Source of the DNA: Deinococcus sp. QL22
GTDB lineage: Bacteria > Deinococcota > Deinococci > Deinococcales > Deinococcaceae
DNA: 64,000 nt
Assembly (NCBI RefSeq): GCF_023370075.1
Contig: NZ_CP097151.1
Span: 496,001-560,000, forward strand
Direction of reading: 5' to 3'
Shown here one piece after another: positions 40,705-47,192 of this stretch (positions are counted from its first letter, which is position 1; each line of letters opens with the position of its first letter). The translations under genes and the position numbers were made by a program. A model generated the notes under the pieces. The model ran no database searches, had not been told where the DNA came from, and was given only the letters and a program-made list of their open reading frames with translations.

Positions 40705-40725
40705 GAGGCCTTTGGCCTCGTTTTT
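40705..40725 (+). terminator. Rho-independent terminator
   Basis: GAGGCC, TTT loop, GGCCTC, then G and five T: a compact perfect six-pair terminator. Confidence 0.7.
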
Positions 40726-40936
40726 CTCTATTGGTTGGGTAGGCCTCTCGGCCCATCTCCCTCGCTGTCATCGCACGTTGACGCAGGCTAGGATCTGGCA
40801 ACCTGCAGGCTGCGGCGCAGAAAGGCATAACCCAAATCCACATCAGGTCTAAAGTCCTCGAACTCCCTGGCGCCTTGAGCACGTAGCTAGCCAGTTGGGC
40901 GCCGACCTTTCCTTCGTAGGGGAGGAGCGTCACGTG

Positions 40937-41233
40937 ATGGACGTGCCGATCAGCCGCCTCGAAGCGCTGGCCAGACCCCACGCTCCGCTGAAACTTCAGT
41001 CCATCAGCAACGCCATACTGGCCGTCACGCTGGCCGCCGGCGCGCGCTTAAGTGACAGCCTGAGTCTCAGCGGCATGTTCGAAGTGCCCTTGACCGGGGA
41101 GGGTCTCGCAGCGTTCTGGACCGAATCAGGTTCCGGCCACAAGTGTGCCGTGCTGCGCCCGCTGCTGCTCTGGACGTCTGAACTGAACGCCGCCGCCTGG
41201 GCACAGATCCGCAGGCCGACAGGAACACAGTGA
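40937..41233 (+). CDS. Orphan small protein
   Basis: A 98-residue protein. ATG 40937 has GGGGAGGAG about ten bases upstream. It begins MDVPISRLEALARPHAPLKL, has an alanine-rich helix (NAILAVTLAAGARLSDSLSL) and ends LLLWTSELNAAAWAQIRRPT. No signal peptide or family. A perfect GC hairpin (41248-41269) follows 14 bases after the stop and is shared with other units downstream. Confidence 0.5.
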   Translation: MDVPISRLEALARPHAPLKLQSISNAILAVTLAAGARLSDSLSLSGMFEVPLTGEGLAAFWTESGSGHKCAVLRPLLLWTSELNAAAWAQIRRPTGTQ

Positions 41234-41247
41234 GAAAGACGTGAACA

Positions 41248-41269
41248 CCGGGCCGCGGGAGCGGCCCGG
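41248..41269 (+). terminator. GC hairpin, shared leader/terminator element copy 1
   Basis: CCGGGCCGC, GGGA loop, GCGGCCCGG: nine perfect pairs, preceded by GTGAACA and followed by AAACCCAGGGCATGTCAC. The same layout recurs at 44926-44970. No T-tract, so it may be an RNA structural element rather than a terminator. Confidence 0.55.
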
Positions 41270-41387
41270 AAACCCAGGGCATGTCACTACCACAACCGCG
41301 TGCACCACCACTCAACCTCACCGCCAAACAACTCCCCTCTTCCAAACAGCCTGGAGGCTGTCAGTTCTCGTTCTCTCCAAGAGCCCC

Positions 41388-41477
41388 ATGTCCCGACGTC
41401 ACCAGCCCGACCGCCACACCACACAGATCGATACTGCCAGCTATCCCACTATCGGTGACCTCTGCGCCGCGGGCTGA
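41388..41477 (+). pseudogene. N-terminal fragment related to the TnpB-like gene at 45619
   Basis: Twenty-nine codons, beginning MSRRHQPDRHTTQIDTASY, against MSRRNQPDRHTMQIDRASY at the start of the TnpB-like gene: 16 of 19 identical. After that the sequence differs and stops. The ATG is preceded by GAGCCCC in both genes. It is a 5' relic of a second copy, or a conserved start peptide reused in another context. Confidence 0.65.
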
Positions 41478-41591
41478 GCACTCCAGGCCACAGGTTATTG
41501 CTCCCAGAGGCCGTGAACCCTCGGCTGGAGTCCGCAGTCCTCCGCCTTTCACCTGTGCTGCACGCCCTCGAACCTTTTATCAGGAGCCCCT

Positions 41592-42041
41592 ATGTCTGAT
41601 GAGCCTCCTGCCTCTCCCCTGTCCCTGGCCACCCTGTCTCTCCTTCTTCCGCTGCTCGTGGCCTTCGGCCTGACCCCATCTCAGCAGGCCCGGTTGCTGG
41701 GTCTCAGTGTATCGGCGCTGCGGCGTGCTCACAGTAGGAGGCTGCCTGCCTCCCTCTCATGGGCGCAGCAGGACCGGTTGCGCCTGAGTGCCGAGATCGT
41801 CGCCGCGCTCTTCACGCTGTACAGCGACCAGACGGCCAGCAAGTGGTTCCATCGCCCGAACCGGCGACCACCCTTTCACGGCCAGCCACCGCTGAGCTTC
41901 ATCCTTGACGGCGGGCAGCCGGCTCTCCTGGCCACCCACCGCCTGCTGACTGGCGATCTGAGCGGGCAATTCAGTGCGTCACCTGAGGCCCGCGCCCAGG
42001 CCAACACCCTCCCTCAATCTGACTTCGACCTAGGGGAATAG
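41592..42041 (+). CDS. Antitoxin-like protein with a DUF2384 (Xre/MbcA/ParS) domain
   Basis: A 149-residue protein with AGGAG eight bases upstream. Residues 25-65 look like a degenerate helix-turn-helix (FGLTPSQQARLLGLSVSALR). From about 70 the toxin-binding domain is seen: DRLRLSAEIVAALFTLYSD, then WFHRPNRRPPFHGQPPLSFI with the family's 'W...pn..f.g..PL..l..G' pattern, and a terminal helix ALLATHRLLTGDLSG. Such proteins are usually antitoxins of RES-domain toxins. No RES gene is adjacent; the next sequence is an AT-rich insert, so the partner may be lost or the protein may serve another system. Confidence 0.6.
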   Translation: MSDEPPASPLSLATLSLLLPLLVAFGLTPSQQARLLGLSVSALRRAHSRRLPASLSWAQQDRLRLSAEIVAALFTLYSDQTASKWFHRPNRRPPFHGQPPLSFILDGGQPALLATHRLLTGDLSGQFSASPEARAQANTLPQSDFDLGE

Positions 42042-42274
42042 CTAAGTTCAAGGTAACTGCTCAGCACACAACGACCTGTTGTGCTAAGTAGTTACGACAA
42101 TCTTTTGATCGCTTCACCAAAATTTCACTACGAGGTTTTGACATATAACTATCACTACGATAAAGGTCTGAATATTGAACCTATCGACCTTGAAAAAAGC
42201 AGTTGTGAAAACTACATCTAATTCGCGTACAGGAATTTTATTTTCGCTCTTGAAATGTAATAGATTGGAGTCCT

Positions 42275-42514
42275 ATGGATAGGGAAAGAGCTCTCGTGCT
42301 GATTAGACATCTCTCGAATCCATCCTTTCTTAAGGACGCATCAGATAAAGAAGTTTATAAAATGTCTGTAGAACTAGGGTATATCACAGGACACCCAAAG
42401 CCTATAGACGTATTATTTCATACTTTTTTTGAAGAAGATCTAGAAGATGGATTGACTCTAACGCCGGAATTTCTACTTGATTTTATGGTAAAAACGGCTA
42501 GCACTAAAAATTAG
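42275..42514 (+). CDS. Small AT-rich hypothetical protein
   Basis: A 79-residue acidic protein. GGAG lies six bases before the ATG. It reads MDRERALVLIRHLSNPSFLK, EVYKMSVELGYITGHPKPID, VLFHTFFEEDLEDGLTLTPE and a short basic tail. Its base composition is far more AT-rich than the rest of the window, indicating origin in a low-GC host. The size and acidic helices are like those of immunity proteins, but I do not recognise a family. Confidence 0.55.
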   Translation: MDRERALVLIRHLSNPSFLKDASDKEVYKMSVELGYITGHPKPIDVLFHTFFEEDLEDGLTLTPEFLLDFMVKTASTKN

Positions 42515-42565
42515 CGGCAAATTACTAATACTTAAGAAGTGTTATACTAACACCGACTAATAGAT

Positions 42566-42617
42566 GTTAAGTAACCACTCGTTACAAAGTTAAGTTTTGT
42601 AATGAGTGGTTACTAAC
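42566..42617. repeat. Long hairpin in the AT-rich insert
   Basis: The 23-base arm at 42566-42588 pairs with 42596-42617 around a seven-base loop. Only one G-T pair and one bulged base interrupt the match (core GTAACCACTC against GAGTGGTTAC). It lies 51 bases after the small gene at 42275. It may be a terminator for both directions or a miniature-element tip. Confidence 0.6.
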
Positions 42618-42638
42618 AACAATTCAAAATGATTTCGT

Positions 42639-42812
42639 TTAACCACATTGTGTGTAGATATTCGATTCATCAATAGGGTGAATCCAAACCTGACCATCTC
42701 TTTCTCTCCATTTGACCACTACTCTCGGATTTTCCAGACAGTTACGATATGCTTGGTCAATCAACTTTAAGGGCGAGAATAATTTATTAAGTAAATATGC
42801 CAATTCCAACAA
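42639..42812 (-). CDS. Candidate small protein, possibly a frameshifted membrane protein
   Basis: A 57-codon minus-strand frame from TTG 42812 reads LELAYLLNKLFSPLKLIDQA, YRNCLENPRVVVKWRERDGQ and VWIHPIDESNIYTQCG. The overlapping upstream frame (GTG near 42860) gives a perfect membrane segment, VSRKAVVILATIVIVGIGIF. Joined by one indel near 42795-42805 they would make an ordinary small anchored protein. Both pieces are AT-rich like the surrounding insert. No family recognised. Confidence 0.35.
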   Translation of the reverse strand: MLELAYLLNKLFSPLKLIDQAYRNCLENPRVVVKWRERDGQVWIHPIDESNIYTQCG

Positions 42813-42967
42813 TCACAATGGTTGCTAAGATAACTACTGCTTTTCGACTCACGCTGGCTTTCTAGGGTCAAAAGTCGGAAGTAGTCAGCAGAAGTCGGCT
42901 CTCATGGGGTGTTGTCTGCGATGAAAAATCTTTGGAACCAACTTACACCCTCAACAATACTGCAAAT

Positions 42968-42989
42968 GCTCCCGGCTGGAGCCGGGAGC
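42968..42989 (-). terminator. Hairpin downstream of the gene at 43003
   Basis: GCTCCCGGCT and AGCCGGGAGC are perfect complements with a two-base spacer, 14 bases beyond the stop of the minus-strand gene. Confidence 0.5.
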
Positions 42990-43002
42990 ACCATGCTGTT
43001 AA

Positions 43003-43293
43003 TTACACAGACTTATCAACGGTAACAGAGGAAATATAAGTCTCTATATAGGGCGTAATCAGTTCATCTACTTCGTTCTCCGAGAAGTGCAGAGGGCCAA
43101 AAGCTTGATTCCATTCACTTAGCTTCATTGTAACTGCGTTAGGTATTTTAAAAGCTTGCGACAACGTTCCTGCAAAGATAACAGGATTTGAACGGCTATA
43201 TTCACCGCTTGCCAGATTTCTCAGGAGCTGCAGCGTCTCAATCCCAGCTAAAGCTTCTCTCCTAACATTTGCAACCAATTCGTTATTATTCAT
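43003..43293 (-). CDS. Hypothetical protein in the AT-rich insert
   Basis: A 96-residue protein. ATG 43293 has AGGAG about nine bases upstream, which is better than the upstream in-frame start at 43311. It reads MNNNELVANVRREALAGIET, LQLLRNLASGEYSRSNPVIF, AGTLSQAFKIPNAVTMKLSE and a C-terminal FSENEVDELITPYIETYISS. Mostly helical, no membrane segment, AT-rich codons. No family recognised. It ends at a perfect hairpin and starts next to the IS66 remnant, so it was probably acquired with the insert. Confidence 0.5.
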   Translation of the reverse strand: MNNNELVANVRREALAGIETLQLLRNLASGEYSRSNPVIFAGTLSQAFKIPNAVTMKLSEWNQAFGPLHFSENEVDELITPYIETYISSVTVDKSV

Positions 43294-43361
43294 AACCAAC
43301 TCCTGCGTCACTTCTAAAAACTAAAATTACTCGAAGATTACTCGTACCGTGCAGTAAATTT

Positions 43362-44794
43362 TGTGACCACTTAGCACACGAAGGTAGGCATAAGGACGTC
43401 ATTGCGAAAGATACTGACCAGGCCGTGCCAGATATTCATCCCCTGCTTGTGAAGCGTGGAAGTATAGCTACGAATGCGGCAGAAATTCATGCCACCTCTC
43501 ACTGAGCGAAACCCACCGGAGACTTTGCGTTTCACGCACGCCATCCGAATGTCCCGCTCCGCTTGATTGTTGTCAAACGGCACCTCTTCATAGTCAAGGA
43601 AGCGCAGAATTGCTTCGCGATGCCTCTGACACCGCAGTGCCAGGTTGCGTCCCGGGTCTGCTTCACCCGACCCCGCTGTCCAGGGATGGGTTCCGCTGCT
43701 GGGTTGGATGCCAACCCAGCTTGTACCAACGCGTCGAACCGCGCCAGGAACGCTGCTTTTCCCGCCAAGGTCAGGGTACCTGCTTTGTTCTCGTGGTAGA
43801 CGCGTTGCATGGCGCGGCGTAGTTCCCCTGCCCAAGTTTGTCCATACCCTTCTGCCAAGTGCCGCCATTCCCTCAGAAGATGGGCGTTGCACAGGGCATG
43901 TTGTCCAGGAAGCTGGAAATAGATGCTCCAGGCGTCATGCATCAAGGTGCCCCTAAACCGGGGAAGGACGTCCATGTCCTTCAAAGCCGCGTACCCGCGC
44001 TGCTGGTGATGCCCGTACAACGTGAGCTGCTTGCAGCTCACCACATGCATCCACGCCAACGTCCCATTCACCTTGCTGCCGGTCTCATCCGCGTGCAGGA
44101 CAGGTTCGCTGAGGAGCGCAGCTTTGAGTTCAGTCTCAAAAGCAGCCAGACGCCCAGCAGCCACATTCAGGTTGAGAGCAATGGTGCCATCACTGAGCTT
44201 TGCTCCACAGACGGCTTCAGAATGTTTGCTGTACGTTTGAGCGGAACGAAGTGCACCGCGTTGAGGTAAACCGCCAGTCCATGGATGCGGGGGCCATACT
44301 GCACTTGACCAGGAACGTGAGTTGGAAAAGAAGCCTGCTCGCGGTGATGACAGCTCGGACACACCTTGACCTGGGCGCGGTACTCCACGGCATGAAGTCG
44401 AATCTCTGGCAGGTCCAGAACCTGCCGCGCCAGTTCATCGCTGACGATCACCGTGTCCCAGGCTTGACCACAACCACAGTGCCCGGTGACAGGAAGCGTG
44501 ACGATCTCGTCAGGGTGCTCGACTATCTTCAGCGTTTTGCCTGGGTGACCCGGTTGAGCGCCAGAAGACCGGCCGGTCTTCTGGCGCTCACTCTTCGGCG
44601 TCCAGGGCTTGTCCTGGCTCGGAGGTTGATGCGAGGTTGTGCTGTTTAGCCCCAGACGCGCTTTGATCTCCTGTAACTCAGCAAGCACTTTGGCCAGCTG
44701 AGCTTCCAATTTTTTGCAGTTCGGGCAGGCGTCGTCGGAGATGTCCCTACTCTACCTGCTCCACCCAGTCCAGGCCCCCTGCTGAGCAGTCACA
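43362..44794. mobile_element. Decayed IS66-family insertion sequence (single-gene, ISBst12-like)
   Basis: A TnpC-type transposase gene fills the element and no tnpA/tnpB is present, as in the ISBst12 branch of IS66. Imperfect terminal repeats are TGTGACCACTTAGCA (43362-43376) and, at 44780-44794, the complement of TGTGACTGCTCAGCA, 12 of 15 identical. The exact ends are therefore tentative. Flanking 8-bp duplication was not found. The right end cuts a gene remnant (44795-44920). Confidence 0.6.
43371..44745 (-). pseudogene. IS66 transposase with two frameshifts
   Basis: Three frames together give the protein. N-terminal: [20 protein letters not shown] with the coiled start, then [20 protein letters not shown] and the zinc-binding CGCGQAW...CPSCHHR region. 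Middle: LHADETGSKVNGTLAWMHVV with the first catalytic aspartate, [15 protein letters not shown] with the second, and [16 protein letters not shown]-terminal: [20 protein letters not shown] with the catalytic glutamate, then [18 protein letters not shown]. Frame changes fall near 44220 and near 43620. All catalytic residues survive, so decay is by frameshift only. Confidence 0.8.
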
Positions 44795-44920
44795 GTTCAA
44801 GAGCATCGGGCTGCGGCACAGCAGATCAACCGGTATTTCGGCCGAGCACAAAAACCACGCTTCTGGCCACAGTCCCCGTCTCACGGTCGAGATTTCCAAC
44901 CGACGGACAGGCAGCGATAA
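44795..44920 (+). pseudogene. C-terminal remnant of a gene cut by the IS66 element
   Basis: Directly at the right end of the IS the plus strand reads VQEHRAAAQQINRYFGRAQ, KPRFWPQSPSHGRDFQPT and stops at 44918-44920. The composition is GC-rich and protein-like, unlike the AT-rich sequence on the left side of the IS, so no matching N-terminal half is present. The GC hairpin element at 44934 follows 13 bases after the stop, as it does after the intact gene at 40937-41233. Confidence 0.45.
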
Positions 44921-44933
44921 AAACGTGAAAACT

Positions 44934-44949
44934 GGGCCGCAAGCGGCCC
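44934..44949 (+). terminator. GC hairpin, shared leader/terminator element copy 2
   Basis: GGGCCGC, AA, GCGGCCC: seven perfect pairs in the frame GTGAAAACT-hairpin-TGAAACC, followed by ATATGTCACC. The flanks match copy 1 at 41241-41287, so the unit is homologous rather than a chance hairpin. Confidence 0.55.
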
Positions 44950-45057
44950 TGAAACCATAGATATGTCACCAAAACCCAGAGAACCACCCGTCACCAAGCA
45001 ACCCACCCAGTTCACCTCGGACAGCCTTGGGTTGTCACTTTTCTTCTAGGAGGCAGC

Positions 45058-45411
45058 TTGCTAGAGCCCGAACCCTTCTCCAATCCGGAAAAACCCACAA
45101 TCCACATCATTCACTCCACCGCTGGCTGGACCGCCTTCACCCACGCCCGAGGACTACATCCACTCGAGAGTCACCGGCTGATTCTCGTCTTGACAGGTCA
45201 GGCGGTCACCCTGGTCTTTGACATCGACCAGTTGGAGCATCTGCACGATCTGACCGTGGCAGGCACCACCATCATCGTCACCGCGCGTGATTTTACCCAC
45301 CCGCGGAGCACCCTGCCGGATTTGCCTCCCTGGATTCGCATCGTGGCCGATCTTCAAACCGCTCTGGAAGCGCTGGGGCTCTCGGTTCAGGACTGCAACC
45401 CCTGGCTGTGA
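45058..45411 (+). CDS. Orphan protein of unknown function
   Basis: A 117-residue protein with a TTG start at 45058 and AGGAGG at 45047-45052. It alternates strands and helices: PTIHIIHSTAGWTAFTHARG, LHPLESHRLILVLTGQAVTL, VFDIDQLEHLHDLTVAGTTI and IVTARDFTHPRSTLPDL, ending in a helix ADLQTALEALGLSVQ. It could be a small alpha/beta fold such as a PIN- or Toprim-like module, but no catalytic pattern is certain. The 140-base leader begins with the shared GC hairpin at 44934. Confidence 0.5.
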   Translation: MLEPEPFSNPEKPTIHIIHSTAGWTAFTHARGLHPLESHRLILVLTGQAVTLVFDIDQLEHLHDLTVAGTTIIVTARDFTHPRSTLPDLPPWIRIVADLQTALEALGLSVQDCNPWL

Positions 45412-45535
45412 TTCACCTGAGGTGCAGTCCCCACCTCCTCCTTGTGGGCCAACCCAAGACTACTCTCCTCACGCGACTTCAGACTTGGCTTGTGTCCTCA
45501 TTCTCCGTTCGCAGACGCCCTTAAGCCCGTGATGA

Positions 45536-45582
45536 CCGCCCCTTTCGGGGCGGCATTTGAATTCACCAGCAGCGTTGCTGGT
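45536..45582 (+). promoter_or_regulatory. Two hairpins in the leader of the TnpB-like gene
   Basis: First stem CCGCCCC-TTTC-GGGGCGG (45536-45542/45547-45553), introduced by GTGATGA much like the other two leader elements. Second stem ACCAGCA-GCGT-TGCTGGT (45565-45582). The TnpB-like start codon is 36 bases further on. The first could end transcription of the gene at 45058, but no T-run follows. Confidence 0.5.
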
Positions 45583-45618
45583 TTACCTACACCACTCACA
45601 TCCCACCTAGGAGCCCAC

Positions 45619-46713
45619 ATGTCCAGACGCAACCAACCCGACCGCCACACCATGCAAATCGACCGCGCCAGCTATGACAGCTGCGAGCGCCTGGTCCGCT
45701 CTGGATCGCTCATCGTCCAGCCGCGCCCCGACTGCGAGGCAGATGATGCTCTGAAAGGGGTTAACGCTGCAGTCACCTACGCCGTGAGCCCCAACACCAC
45801 CTTGCAGGTCTTGCATGATGAGGCCGTTCGCATCGGCAACGAACTGGTTAACGCCCGCCTGAGCCGTCTCCCCACTACAGCCTATCGTGCCATGGTGCGA
45901 GGAGCGCCGGCGTTCGCCCAGCATCCCGGTCTCCAGGCGCTGTATGGGCGCCTGCGCAGAGGTCAGATCTCAGAGCGGTGGTTTCAGCACGAACTCGAGA
46001 TGATGGTCCGTCAGGAACGCCGTCCAAATTCCACGCCTAGTCTGGTCACCCTGCCCCGCACCCTTCAGTCGCATTGGCTGCCTCAGGAGGTGTTCCTGTT
46101 CAAAAACGCTGCGGGTGACTGGTTCATCAGCTTGAGCTTCCGGACCACCGCGCAGCCCCGCACGCCCAATCCGGCCCGCCGGCCCTTCGGCCTTGATCTC
46201 GGGCTGCGCCCAGTCACGGTGCTGTCCGACGGACAACAGGACTATTTCTTTACCCTGGTGGCTCTGCCTTTCCTGCGGCAGGAGAGCCTGTCTCCAGCGG
46301 CCCGGGCACTGTACAACCAGCTGATGTATGCCAGTGGCCGGGCCGACCTCGACCGGGTGCTGGGGGTCCTCCTGCACGAGGCCAGCGCGGTTTTTGCCGA
46401 AAAATTGACGCACCGGGGCATGTCTGCAGGATTCATTCACGGCGGACGGCGCCACGCAGTTCATGACTACCATTTTTCCTGGCTGCCGCAGTACGCCAAC
46501 GCAGTGCGGCTTCCTTTTCATCGCCCTGGGGCCGCCTGGAGCAGTCAGACCTGCAGTGTGTGCGGCGCTCGGAGCCGCTGCAGCCGCAAGGGCGATCGGT
46601 TTGTGTGCCTCACAGTCTCGTGCCAGACCAGCCTCGACGCCCACGCCAACGCCGCCCGCGAGATGCTCCAGCGTGGTCTGGGGGTCCATGCGGCGCCAAC
46701 GTTCGGCGCGTAA
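45619..46713 (+). CDS. TnpB-like (OrfB zinc ribbon / RuvC) protein, probably nuclease-inactive
   Basis: A 364-residue protein. ATG 45619 has TAGGAG upstream and matches the start of the truncated copy at 41388. The C-terminal half resembles TnpB of IS200/IS605 elements: RuvC-I as FGLDLGLRPVTVLSDG with D193, the zinc ribbon SSQTCSVCGARSRC with C312 and C315 plus C330 and C335, and RuvC-III as SLDAHANAAREML with D340. Where TnpB has RuvC-II 'vvvEdL', this reads AGFIHGGRRH, so the glutamate is replaced, apparently by H274. No tnpA is nearby. It is likely an exapted RNA-guided DNA-binding protein without cleavage activity. The homology is inferred from motifs, not a search. Confidence 0.6.
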   Translation: MSRRNQPDRHTMQIDRASYDSCERLVRSGSLIVQPRPDCEADDALKGVNAAVTYAVSPNTTLQVLHDEAVRIGNELVNARLSRLPTTAYRAMVRGAPAFAQHPGLQALYGRLRRGQISERWFQHELEMMVRQERRPNSTPSLVTLPRTLQSHWLPQEVFLFKNAAGDWFISLSFRTTAQPRTPNPARRPFGLDLGLRPVTVLSDGQQDYFFTLVALPFLRQESLSPAARALYNQLMYASGRADLDRVLGVLLHEASAVFAEKLTHRGMSAGFIHGGRRHAVHDYHFSWLPQYANAVRLPFHRPGAAWSSQTCSVCGARSRCSRKGDRFVCLTVSCQTSLDAHANAAREMLQRGLGVHAAPTFGA

Positions 46714-46797
46714 CTGCACGCAAGTTGTCCCAGCACTCTGGGACTCTGCTCAGTCATCACTCTTTTGCCATCTCCCCGGGCAGCTTCGGCTGTCCGG
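46692..46797 (+). ncRNA. Candidate structured RNA at the 3' end of the TnpB-like gene
   Basis: Three hairpins in about 105 bases: GCGCC-AACGTTC-GGCGC across the last codons (46693-46709), GTCCCAG-CACT-CTGGGAC (46727-46744), and CCGGGCAGC-TTCG-GCTGTCCGG (46776-46797). The third is capped by the extra-stable C(UUCG)G tetraloop. TnpB guide RNAs (omegaRNAs) overlap the 3' end of tnpB and are rich in hairpins, so this is the expected place. An ordinary 3' UTR or terminator is the alternative. Confidence 0.4.
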
Positions 46798-46815
46798 CGC
46801 TCCCAAAAGGTCCCT

Positions 46816-47040
46816 ATGATCCGTTCAACCGACACCCGTCCGCCACTGAAGAGCTCCAACCTGTACACTTCCTCCCTTTGTAGTGACACGGGTCAACTCG
46901 TCCAGAGTTGCCCGCTGCCCTGCGAAAGTAACTGTCAGGCCGTTCACCGGAGCAGTGCCCGCTTCATGCTGGCGGAAGGCCTGCGCCGCTGGGCCGAGGC
47001 CTCCGTCCCTTCGAATTCCTCAACCCTCGGTCCTACCTGA
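46816..47040 (+). CDS. Doubtful small protein
   Basis: A 74-codon frame from ATG 46816 with AAAGG upstream. It reads MIRSTDTRPPLKSSNLYTSS, then several cysteines (LVQSCPLPCESNCQ) and a helix SARFMLAEGLRRWAEAS. It could be a small gene of the orphan set or non-coding. An overlapping frame at 46883 is equally open, so coding status is uncertain. The surrounding 46714-47192 holds no other candidate. Confidence 0.25.
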   Translation: MIRSTDTRPPLKSSNLYTSSLCSDTGQLVQSCPLPCESNCQAVHRSSARFMLAEGLRRWAEASVPSNSSTLGPT

Positions 47041-47192
47041 GCAGCGCCCCCACCTCTTGATCCTGTTGCATTCGGCTTACTCTGGAGCAGGCGCGGTTGC
47101 CCAGCCTCAGTCCATGGGGCACTCCGGGACGAGCTGATTCACAGGCTCCGAGAGAGTGACGGCCCTACTCTGAAGTTAGACGCCAAAAGACT

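Larger units (their letters stand above)
40226..40936. other. Gene-free stretch with two terminators and a repeat pair
   Basis: Seven hundred bases between two orphan genes. It contains terminator-like hairpins at 40403-40433 and 40705-40725 and a direct repeat (40611 and 40681). Sequence after the first hairpin looks like the leader of another unit whose gene has been lost. An open frame at 40261-40551 runs through the hairpin and is not credible. Confidence 0.5.

Noticed and set aside
45619..46713. Active IS200/IS605 element
   Set aside because: No Y1 transposase gene, no recognisable left and right ends, and the RuvC-II glutamate seems lost.
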